NCBI GenBank assembly: GCA_016719815.1
Contig: JADJYK010000001.1
Location: 1-64,000 of the forward strand
Length of the DNA stretch: 64,000 bases
Reading direction: 5' to 3'
Source: Chitinophagaceae bacterium
Lineage (GTDB): Bacteria; Bacteroidota; Bacteroidia; Chitinophagales; Chitinophagaceae
The number at the start of each line of letters is the position of its first letter. Position 1 is the first letter of the stretch. Under the pieces are notes generated by a model. That model was not told where the DNA came from and did no database searches. It worked only from the letters and a program-made list of their open reading frames with translations. This document shows, in pieces, positions 12,401-19,883 of this stretch. The translations under genes and the position numbers were made by a program.

Positions 12401-15400
12401 AAGTGCAACGACCGGTCGCACAGGAAGTTTCTGGTTAACGGCTGGCGAGAAGGAGCTCACTGTTGATGCAGGATTAATGTTTGCCCAACCAGCAACAAAC
12501 AGTATAGGTGATAAAGTGTGGTTTGACACAGATGGCGATGGTGTGCAGGACAGTAATGAGGCAGGTGTAAGCGGTGTAACAGTAACCCTTTATGCTTCTG
12601 ACGGCGTAACTGTGGTAGCAACAACCGTTACTGATGCAAACGGTAACTATATCTTTACCGGATTGCCTGCCAGCACTAATTACATTGTGGGAGTAACGCC
12701 TCCTGCAGGCATGTTACTGACAAGCACCAGTGGAACCACCAGCGGCAACACAACAACGAACAGTGATTTTAACCAAACAACATTAAAAACAACCACTGTA
12801 AATACCGGTGCTGCCGGAACGCAGATAACCGGTATTGATGCAGGCCTTGTAATGCAGGCTAATAATGTGGCCAGCCTTGGCGATAAAGTTTGGCTTGACC
12901 TGAACGCAAACAACATTCAGGATGCAGGCGAACCGGGTGTCGCCGGAGTAACCGTTAATTTGTACCGTGATGCAAATGCCGATGGTTTAATAAATGGTGC
13001 AGAAGCGTCAACTCCTTACGCTACAACTATAACCGATGCATTCGGAAACTATATTTTCAATAATCTTCCGGCAACCGCCAGCGGTACGGCCTACCAGGTG
13101 GGATTTGTACTGCCATCAGGATATTCTTTTGTAGCGCCTAATACAGGCAGCGATGATTTTAAAGACAGCGATGCCAACACTTTTGCAGGAGGTTATACGG
13201 GATTGTACTTCCTGAAGCAAGGCCAACGAAATATGAGTGTGGATGCAGGACTAGTTCAAACTGCTCCTGCCGGAACAGCCAGCCTTGGTGACAAAGTGTG
13301 GTATGATGCAGATGCTGATGGTGTGCAGGATGCAGGAGAAACAGGCATAGCAGGTGTAACGGTAACATTATACAATAATGCAGGTACAGCTATTGCCACA
13401 ACTACAACAGATGCAAATGGCAATTACCTTTTTGCCAATCTTGCAGCAGGCGATTACAGTGTTGGTTTCAGCAATTTACCACAAGGGTACAGCCTTACTC
13501 CTGTATGGAGCAGTAATGATGCGAACGCTGCCAATAGTGATGCTAACCCGGCAACAGGAAGAACAGGCACCATTACATTAAGTGCCGGAGAGCAGGAACT
13601 GGATGTGGATGCAGGATTAGTGGCGGGTGTACCCAGTGGATTGGCCAGCCTTGGAAATAAAGTGTGGTGGGATGTAGTAACAGCAAATAATACGCAAGAT
13701 GCAGGCGAGCCGGGAGTGGCTGGTGTAACAGTAAATTTGTACAAAGATGCTAATGGTGACGGACTGATAAACGGCGCTGAAGCAACTACTCCGGTTGCCA
13801 CTACTGTTACAAATGCACTAGGAGAATATATGTTTACCGGGTTGGCAGCCGGTACTTACCAGGTTGGATTTACCAATCTGCCAACAGGAAGCAACACCGT
13901 TACACAAAACAGTGGTTCAAATGATGCGGTTGACAGCGACGGAAGTGCAGTTACAAATGCAACAAGCGGCAGCACTTCAACCACAGGATTATATACGCTT
14001 GCTACCGGTGAAGAAAACCTGACAGTGGATTTGGGAATAATCAATACCGCAAAAGGTGCCCTTGGCAACCGTGTATGGTATGACAATGGAACCGGTGGAG
14101 GAATCGCCAATGACGGTATTCAGAATGGCAGCGAGATTGGCGTAGCCGGAGTAATGGTAACACTTGTAAATGCAGCTGGCCAGTTAGTTGACAGAAATGG
14201 CAACATAACCACCACACCCGTTGTAACTACTACTGATGCCAACGGCTATTATGTATTTGCTGACCTTACAGCCGGAGCTTCTTTTGCCATTAAGTTCAGC
14301 AATTTGCCAACAGGGTTTGATTTTACAACAAAAGCCGGAACCGGAAGCGGAGATGATAACAGGAATGATGCAGATATTGTAAACGGATTAACTCCTGCTG
14401 TTACAATAGTGGCCAATACATTAAATACAACACTTGACGGTGGTATCACCAGCACCAGGGCATCACTGGGTAATTATGTTTGGATGGATGATGATGGTGA
14501 CGGTGTACAAGACAGTGGTGAACCAGGAGTGGCCGGGGTAACAGTTAGTTTATACTTCGATGCGAATGGCGATGGCGACTATGCCGATGCAGGCGAAGAC
14601 CAGCCGGTTGCCAGTATGATTACCGATCAGAATGGCGGATACCTGTTTACGAATCTTATGCCAGGCAATTACCAGGTTGAGTTTAGCACTATTCCTGGCG
14701 GTACAACATTCACACAAAGAAATACACCGGGAGATAATGGTGACAATACCAATAGTGATGCCGTACCGCAGACAGGCAATACATCAACAGGACGCACAGC
14801 AACAATTGCATTAAGTGCCGGGGAGGCAGATCTGACAGTTGATGCCGGATTGTTCAGGCCAAGGGCTGTCATCGGTAATTATGTTTGGGTGGATAGCAAT
14901 AATGATGGCGTGCAACAAGCAACAGAGCCAGCCGCATCTGGTATTCTTGTTTCACTGATTGATGGCGGTGGTAATGTAGTTGCAGTAGCTGTTACTGATG
15001 GCAGCGGTGGATATTTATTCCCTAATGTGGCACCGGGCACATACAGTATTAGTTTTACAAACCTTCCAACAGGTACCATTTTTACTACTGCCGATGTAGG
15101 AGATGATAACACAGACAGTGATGTAAATGTGGCCACAGCCACAATAACCGGTATTTTTGTTACAACCACGACAACAAACCTGAGCTTTGATGCAGGTATC
15201 GTTGGTTTTGTTACACTGCCCGCCGCTATTGAATTAGCAGCAGTAAAATCGGGCAACACTGCAATACTAAATTGGACGGTAAGTGCCGAAAGGGATGTAA
15301 GAAGCTATACATTACAACGCTCTGGTAATGGCACACTGTTCACTGATTTAGTTAGTTATACGGCAGATGGCAGGACCAATTACAGCAAGGTGGATGCAAA

Positions 15401-15746
15401 ACCACTGAGCGGCATTAATTACTACCGTGTCCGGATAGAAAATACAGATGGCAGCATTAGTTATAGTGAAGTAAAGATTGTGAAGTTTGAAGCGAAAGGG
15501 ATAGTAACTGTGTTTCCTAACCCGGCAAGTGATAAAGTAAACATCCAGCTTCCCGATAACTGGCAGGGCAGAGCAGTTCAGATAGAAGTAATCAGCCCGT
15601 TAGGCCAGGTAATACAATCTGTTTCGGTACAGCGGGCCAGTCAGATAGAAACAATTAAAATTGATCATTTGCCTGCGGGACTATACTATTTACGGATAGC
15701 TGGTCAAAACGGAGAGACAGAGGTAAAGAAAGTGCAGAAAAAATAA
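9438..15746 (+). CDS. Giant SdrD-B repeat cell-surface protein with type IX secretion sorting domain
   Basis: A 2102-residue secreted protein with no frame breaks. The signal peptide covers about residues 1-23 (MKKIIQFIILPVLAVCLSLL). An N-terminal SdrD-B-like unit (VFRDFNGDGTRQ) is followed, at about 100-700, by a region that reads like a beta-propeller (SEDGRYLYVVNLYDRKVYR, RPFALKYYRGKLYVG). Nine tandem SdrD-B units begin near residues 714, 873, 1023, 1147, 1281, 1403, 1541, 1677 and 1812. Most begin with a variant of LGDKVWxDxDxDGxQDxGE, whose Asp-rich loop is the calcium-binding signature of this family. A fibronectin-III-like domain (about 1925-2010) precedes a type A C-terminal sorting domain (VFPNPASDKVNIQ near 2025, LPAGLYYLRI, end KVQKK). 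It is expected to be exported through the outer membrane by the T9SS and kept on the cell surface, probably in adhesion. It forms a single-gene transcription unit. Confidence 0.92.
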   Translation: MKKIIQFIILPVLAVCLSLLAKSQTTGTVFRDFNGDGTRQNTAGTFVEPVVAGIIVNAYNSSDVRGASYTTTAAGTFSIPITGTYNGTPGSNTGSVASGTAGRLVVIITPACGLNPNVDYSSRSGNVYGTSVRFVNGGSTGNNYAINDPAHYFKATNPYFYTVRHVNGDPLAGSGTSTTRPALEGTPYNANRTSVGATTPAQRTLAASYIGNCYGLAYSKQSGKLFTAAFIKRHAGLGTLGSGGIYMVDTSLATGTVVNFFNMDANGYATRSNSASGAPAFGSGASYSVASATSMSYLGSTDAVTGLPLGQCVVGTNAARGLTGAANAENADPSAYGQVGIAGLGDIEASEDGRYLYVVNLYDRKVYRHTLNSITNPTSVTATTSYTLPNPPLRSSLGGGYATTYAGDNSQFYDGTKGRLRPFALKYYRGKLYVGAVTTGEGAGAVSTTDNNSGNPEYTDLWAYIFEFDPATGSWAASPTLQFPLNFNRGTNGDGYDETFELWRNTSATASFTWNTEARLFYSQAMFTDIEFDPADGSMIIGLRDRIGDQVGHFQRRFNNAAGDLEVATAVGEVLRAYRTSSCSYELESNGKEGPSSSKAATAGAGNGQGPGGGEFYYQDHVYNGNTGTLIGTFHMNITQGSLAVLPGKEEITVTGMDPNATWSQGVDWFNSNTGANTRDHMIEVANANDNTTGYAGKGCGLGDIELLSYGDLEIGNRVWNDANGNGIQDAGEAVLANVTLELFLDANNDGVPDGAAIGTVTTSATGTFFFTSATGTDATGIDYNVNIQANQNYIIRVASADWNSATGVGTGDLAGYQLTKTDKAGNGAVDLSDNDAALSSGVTIVPQIRFTTGEYGQNNHNLDFGFKQLATLGDKVWRDDDKDGIQDTGEPGVAGVTVTLYQNGTDGLPGTSDDIVIGTTVTDAYGNYLFDNLASSTNNATQYSVGFTPPANYQFTVQTNTQTTGTDNTTNLTNTTGGSTSANGSDASATTGRTGSFWLTAGEKELTVDAGLMFAQPATNSIGDKVWFDTDGDGVQDSNEAGVSGVTVTLYASDGVTVVATTVTDANGNYIFTGLPASTNYIVGVTPPAGMLLTSTSGTTSGNTTTNSDFNQTTLKTTTVNTGAAGTQITGIDAGLVMQANNVASLGDKVWLDLNANNIQDAGEPGVAGVTVNLYRDANADGLINGAEASTPYATTITDAFGNYIFNNLPATASGTAYQVGFVLPSGYSFVAPNTGSDDFKDSDANTFAGGYTGLYFLKQGQRNMSVDAGLVQTAPAGTASLGDKVWYDADADGVQDAGETGIAGVTVTLYNNAGTAIATTTTDANGNYLFANLAAGDYSVGFSNLPQGYSLTPVWSSNDANAANSDANPATGRTGTITLSAGEQELDVDAGLVAGVPSGLASLGNKVWWDVVTANNTQDAGEPGVAGVTVNLYKDANGDGLINGAEATTPVATTVTNALGEYMFTGLAAGTYQVGFTNLPTGSNTVTQNSGSNDAVDSDGSAVTNATSGSTSTTGLYTLATGEENLTVDLGIINTAKGALGNRVWYDNGTGGGIANDGIQNGSEIGVAGVMVTLVNAAGQLVDRNGNITTTPVVTTTDANGYYVFADLTAGASFAIKFSNLPTGFDFTTKAGTGSGDDNRNDADIVNGLTPAVTIVANTLNTTLDGGITSTRASLGNYVWMDDDGDGVQDSGEPGVAGVTVSLYFDANGDGDYADAGEDQPVASMITDQNGGYLFTNLMPGNYQVEFSTIPGGTTFTQRNTPGDNGDNTNSDAVPQTGNTSTGRTATIALSAGEADLTVDAGLFRPRAVIGNYVWVDSNNDGVQQATEPAASGILVSLIDGGGNVVAVAVTDGSGGYLFPNVAPGTYSISFTNLPTGTIFTTADVGDDNTDSDVNVATATITGIFVTTTTTNLSFDAGIVGFVTLPAAIELAAVKSGNTAILNWTVSAERDVRSYTLQRSGNGTLFTDLVSYTADGRTNYSKVDAKPLSGINYYRVRIENTDGSISYSEVKIVKFEAKGIVTVFPNPASDKVNIQLPDNWQGRAVQIEVISPLGQVIQSVSVQRASQIETIKIDHLPAGLYYLRIAGQNGETEVKKVQKK
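11577..15210 (+). repeat. Array of nine tandem SdrD-B coding repeats
   Basis: Repeat units of about 122-159 codons start near 11577, 12054, 12504, 12876, 13278, 13644, 14058, 14466 and 14871. Each opens with LGDKVW, IGNYVW or a similar motif, and most have GVAGVTVTLY about 20 residues later and a DAGL-like end. The units are clearly diverged at DNA level, so the array looks old rather than freshly expanded. Confidence 0.9.
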
Positions 15747-15767
15747 TAAAGGGATTATAGCTTTTAG

Positions 15768-15806
15768 TTTTACCCTGGCCAGTTGTCTGGCCAGGGTAAA
15801 ATTTTT
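15768..15806 (+). terminator. Strong rho-independent terminator after the SdrD-B gene
   Basis: A perfect 15-bp inverted repeat (15768-15782 and 15787-15801, core ACCCTGGCCAG) encloses a TTGT loop and runs into TTTTT. It lies 22 bp after the SdrD-B stop and 19 bp before the 3' end of the convergent GH105 gene. It separates the two transcripts, although the minus-strand side lacks a T tract. Confidence 0.92.
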
Positions 15807-15824
15807 AAACCACTGCACAGGTTT

Positions 15825-16940
15825 TTATTGAAGCAAAGCTGCCGCACACCATAGTACCGGAGCCTGACCATGAAAGTCGCCGGTGTTGCGTTTGCGGTCA
15901 AGATAGTATTGCCTGTTATTGCCAGCACCGGTTCCTTCACATACATCTGTAATCTCAGATTCGCTGTTGATATATTTTATTAATGCCAGCCATGCTTTCC
16001 GGGCGGCAGTGCTGTACTTTTTTTTATCGAGCCATCCATTTTTGACACCAGTTATCATCGCAAAGGCAAACATTCCGGTGCATGATGTTTCTTTCCATGA
16101 TTCAGTGTCATCAATCAGTTGCCGCCACATTCCATCGCCGGTTTGGAATTTTATTAATGAGGCCATCATGGTTTTGTAGCCATTCATTATCCGGGGCCTG
16201 TCAGGATTGTTCTTGGGCAACGCCTTTAGCAATTCTGCCATGCCTGCGGCCATCCAGCCATTCCCCCTTCCCCAATAAAACGGTGATGCCGGTGCGTGAA
16301 AAAACAGCCCGTTTGGTTTTTGCAGAGAGTCTAAGTATAATACCATTTCTCTTGCTGCCCGGTTAATATATGTTGTATCGCCAGTAGCCCTGTAAGCCTG
16401 TGCCTGTACCAGTGTTATCATGTACATATCATCAATCCACAACCTTGTTTGCCAGCTATATCCTTTATGTTGCCATTCGTAAGAGTTGGGAGTAATACGG
16501 GGCCCGGCAGGTTGTCCCCATTGTGTGTCGGCGTACATTTTTCCCATATTAAATAGCCTTTCATCTTTCGTGTGCTTATATAATTCAAACGGGATGCTTC
16601 CAAAAACGTTGTAGTCAACATGGTCTGGCACTGGCAATAAGGTTGCTTCCGTATCAAACAAAGGCATAAACCTTTCTGTAAGTTTATTGATCATCCCTTT
16701 GTTATCTGTTTTTTCAGCAAACTGTAAAGCCCCATACCAGGTACATACTTCGAAATAAGGGATATGCGGAGTGGCTCCGCTGCCATATTTTCCATGCGGT
16801 GAGAGGATAAATCGTTCTGTTACTCTTTTGCCAATTTCCTGGGGGGAGGAGCCTTCGGGCCAGTTTTTGAAAACTGCCTGGGCCTTTACTAACGATAACG
16901 TAAAAGTCAGTAGTACAGAAAACAGAAGAGTACTTTTCAT
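15825..16940 (-). CDS. GH105 unsaturated rhamnogalacturonyl/glucuronyl hydrolase
   Basis: A 371-residue protein, normal for GH105 (YteR/YesR family), with no break. An N-terminal signal peptide (MKSTLLFSVLLTFTLSLVKA) suggests the periplasm. The (alpha/alpha)6-barrel motifs are present: LWIDDMYM with the expected catalytic Asp, FYWGRGNGWMAAG, ETSCTGMFAFAM, and the C-terminal GDFHGQAPVLWCAAALL. The family removes the 4,5-unsaturated uronic acid that lyases leave at the non-reducing end of pectic or glucuronate-containing oligosaccharides. It is the last gene of the minus-strand xylan operon, 3 bp after the Gfo/Idh gene. Its natural substrates would come from the PL1 enzyme encoded at 55.9 kb, so it connects the xylan and pectin parts. 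Whether it prefers GalA or GlcA ends cannot be told from the sequence. Confidence 0.9.
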   Translation of the reverse strand: MKSTLLFSVLLTFTLSLVKAQAVFKNWPEGSSPQEIGKRVTERFILSPHGKYGSGATPHIPYFEVCTWYGALQFAEKTDNKGMINKLTERFMPLFDTEATLLPVPDHVDYNVFGSIPFELYKHTKDERLFNMGKMYADTQWGQPAGPRITPNSYEWQHKGYSWQTRLWIDDMYMITLVQAQAYRATGDTTYINRAAREMVLYLDSLQKPNGLFFHAPASPFYWGRGNGWMAAGMAELLKALPKNNPDRPRIMNGYKTMMASLIKFQTGDGMWRQLIDDTESWKETSCTGMFAFAMITGVKNGWLDKKKYSTAARKAWLALIKYINSESEITDVCEGTGAGNNRQYYLDRKRNTGDFHGQAPVLWCAAALLQ

Positions 16941-16943
16941 TTC

Positions 16944-17951
16944 TCAATATTTAATTTCTATTCTTTTTACAGTTTGCATTGCCTCATAGACAGCAGCAAT
17001 AATTTTCATATCCCTTCGACCCATTGTTCCTGGCACACTAGATTGCTGATTGTTTTTGACCGACAAGGCGATGCCATCTAACTGTTTGACCTGTTGAGAA
17101 AAAGCACGAATATTAAATGACCTCCCCTCAGAAGTATTTATTTTCAGGCCGTCATAATTGAAAGCCGGGTTTAGTTCGAACCAGCCGTTTTCGGCTATAA
17201 TTTTTATGTATCCCGTCTGTTCTGAATAGCTTGTTCTGCAAGAGGCAACCAGTCCGCCCGGCATTTCCATTTGCCAGGTTATTGTTTCTTCAATGTCTTT
17301 AAACTTTTCTTTGTCACTAGCCGGGAAAGACTGCGCTGTTACAGCCACCGGGTTCTGCCCTGTAACATAACAAACAGCTTGCAGGCAATAAATGCCTACA
17401 TCCATTAAGGGACCACCACCGGCAAAGTTTTTATCAAGCCGCCATTCTCCTTTTTGTGGTGTGATACAGAAAGCTGTGTCTATGGATTTTATTTGACCGT
17501 ACACTTTTTCTTTTGCGAACCGAATCATTTCCCGGTTATACGGGTCAAAGTGCAAACGGTAGCCAACTGATAAATTTTTATCTGCTTTTTCCGATGCGGC
17601 TATCATCGCATCGCATTCTGCAACCGATAAAGCCATAGGTTTTTCGCAAATAACATGTTTGCCTGCTTCAAAGCCACGGATGGTATATGCTGCATGGAGA
17701 TGATTTGGCAAAACGATATAGACAATATCTATTGTGGGGTTGCTAATTATTTCATCGAAATTGTTATAGTTATAGATATTGTTTTCGGGAATGCTGTACT
17801 TTTCTTTCCATACAGGAATTTTTTTCGGACTTCCCGTAACAACACCTGCTAGATAACAGTGTTCTGTTTGCAGTAAGGCATGTGCAAGTTGGTGGGTTGA
17901 ATAATATCCAAGTCCAACCAATGCAACGCCAAACTTTTTATCACTACTCAT
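16944..17951 (-). CDS. Gfo/Idh/MocA oxidoreductase, glucose-fructose oxidoreductase or xylose dehydrogenase type
   Basis: A 335-residue NAD(P)-dependent sugar oxidoreductase. The Rossmann fold starts at VALVGLGYYS (about residue 9), and the conserved lysine is in HVICEKPMALS. The second catalytic segment reads GGGPLMDVGIYCLQ. A Tyr stands where many Gfo/Idh dehydrogenases have His, as in glucose-fructose oxidoreductases and NADP-dependent D-xylose dehydrogenases. No signal peptide is seen, so it is probably cytoplasmic. Its start overlaps the stop of the acetylesterase gene by 4 nt (ATGA), so it is translationally coupled inside the xylan operon. A role in oxidising xylose or a related aldose is a reasonable inference, but the exact substrate is open. 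Confidence 0.85.
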   Translation of the reverse strand: MSSDKKFGVALVGLGYYSTHQLAHALLQTEHCYLAGVVTGSPKKIPVWKEKYSIPENNIYNYNNFDEIISNPTIDIVYIVLPNHLHAAYTIRGFEAGKHVICEKPMALSVAECDAMIAASEKADKNLSVGYRLHFDPYNREMIRFAKEKVYGQIKSIDTAFCITPQKGEWRLDKNFAGGGPLMDVGIYCLQAVCYVTGQNPVAVTAQSFPASDKEKFKDIEETITWQMEMPGGLVASCRTSYSEQTGYIKIIAENGWFELNPAFNYDGLKINTSEGRSFNIRAFSQQVKQLDGIALSVKNNQQSSVPGTMGRRDMKIIAAVYEAMQTVKRIEIKY

Positions 17952-19875
17952 TGGTTATACTTATCGGTTGTAAACGGAGAAGCAGGCAACCCTTCTTTGT
18001 TATACAGATTACATCCTTCCGGGTTATCGGCCCAGGCATAACGCACAGAAACCGGATTGGAAATAGCATCATGCCACACAATTACTGTATTGCCTTTAAT
18101 AACGGCATTGGCCCAGATAAATTTTTTGTCAGGTCCGGCTATGGCAAAATGTTTCAGCTTGTCATCTCCTTTTACGACCAAACCACTTCCTGTGTGGGTG
18201 AAGGATAAAGTGATTTTATTTCCTTCTGTTTTCATTGATTCGTATAATGGTCCGGAAGCCACCAGTTTCTTTTCGCCGTATGTGTGTTTTCGTGCCAGCA
18301 ATGCTAACCGGTGACCAACAGTTTCTTTGTCTTCCGGATGAACATCATTCCAATCGCCTGCATCAATAATTACTGCCATCCCTGTGTTAGCCACACTCAG
18401 TGTATTTAATTGTTGCTGACGAAGTACAGCCCAGTTGCTTTCCTGCGGCGTGGCGTTTGCTTCCATAAAATTTGCCAATTGCACATAATAAAAAGGAAAA
18501 CTGCCTAGGCTCCATTTATTGCGCCAGTCTTCAATTAATGTCTGCATCAGGTCTTTATAATCGGCAGGCCTGCCGGCATTACTTTCTCCCTGGTACCAGA
18601 TAGCACCTTTAATATTATAGTTTAACAGTGGTGCAATCATGCAGTTGTACAATCCAACAGGCTTCCAGCGGATGAATGTTTGCCCCGGTAAGGGTGCGGC
18701 TGTAATACCTGTTTTGTATTTCCATGCACCGGTTAAATTAATAGTATCAGTTTCTGTGGTCAATTCATATCTTTTTTCTGGTACAAAACCACCGTTGCCA
18801 CTATTGCTTACCACACGGATGGTAATCGCATTCTTTCCTTCTTTTAACAAACCTGCCGGTAATTCATATCTTCTTGGCGGATATTGATAACTGGTCCAGC
18901 CCACGAATTTTCCATTCACAAAAACAGAATCAGCATCCACAATTCTTCCCAATTCTAATTTTACCGGTTTGTTTATCATTGATGCGGGAACAGAAGTTTC
19001 TTTGCGAAACCATACTACACCATTACTATTTCCTGCGCCAGCATCGGCCCAATAGCCGGGGATGTTCATTGTTTTCCAATCCTTGTCATCCGTTTCGGGC
19101 AGTTGCCATTTTTTTCTATGGCCTTCATCAAACTCATTAATATAGCTGTACCAGGTATTACTTATTTGCTGATCACGGGTTTCAATCTGTTTGATAAGGC
19201 TATTATCTTTAAACTTTTGTGTTTCGTTATGATAGGCTGGAAATTTTTTCAGGGCTTCTTCGCTTATCCATGCTTCAGCCGGAGAGCCTCCCAGTGCTGC
19301 ATTAATCAGCCCGATAGGGATTTTGTACTTCGTATTTATTTCTTTGGCAAAGAAATAGGCCACACCAGAAAATTCACCAATATTCTTTGGTGTAACAGGC
19401 AGCCATGAGCCAGCCTCTACATCAATCTGTGGTGATTGAAAATTATATTTATCCGGCACTAAAACTGACGGATAGCAGCATTATTAGCATTCGCAATTTC
19501 GCTGGCATATTTATATTTGAGGCGATCCATCCATAATTCCATATTGCTTTGGCCGCTGCATATCCAAACATCGCCAATTAATATATCGGCAAGGTTAATT
19601 TCATTACTGGCTTTTAGTTTCATAGTGTATGGTCCGCCGGCTTTCTGTTTTGGCAGCGTAATCATCCAGTTGCCTTTTGCATCAGCCTGGGTTGAATACT
19701 CTTTGTTCAAAAAAGAAACGGTAACGCTTTCATTTGCTGCAGACCAGCCCCATATTTTCAGGGGAATATCTCTTTGCAATATCATGCTGTTGCTGATAAG
19801 GCGGGGAAGTTTTATTTGTGCTGCCAGGCAAGCCGCTGTAAAAACAAATAAGGAAGAAAGAAATATTTTTTTCAT
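17948..19875 (-). CDS. Secreted SASA-family (sialate O-acetylesterase-like) carbohydrate acetylesterase, one frameshift
   Basis: About 640 residues when joined across a one-base break near 19459. The N-terminal part has a signal peptide (MKKIFLSSLFVFTAACLAAQ), a beta-sandwich and SGNH block I (GDVWICSGQSNME) with the nucleophile Ser. The second frame resumes at once with the rest of the fold (GLINAALGGSPAEAW) and ends with the catalytic Asp-His region GDWNDVHPEDK. A jelly-roll-like insert (LELGRIVDADSVFVNGKF) splits the esterase fold. This layout is known from SASA/CE20-type enzymes in xylan and xyloglucan loci. The annotation 'sialate O-acetylesterase' is a family name. In this operon the expected job is removing O-acetyl groups from xylan oligosaccharides (inference). 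Confidence 0.85.
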
Positions 19876-19883
19876 AGTCTCAT

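Noticed and set aside
13454..15259. Several long minus-strand open frames within the SdrD-B repeats
   Set aside because: They repeat with the same spacing as the SdrD-B units, so they are mirror images of repetitive GC-skewed coding sequence.
17948..19875. Literal sialic acid esterase function
   Set aside because: No sialidase, N-acetylneuraminate lyase or amino-sugar genes are present. The xylan context favours a xylan acetylesterase role for this family.
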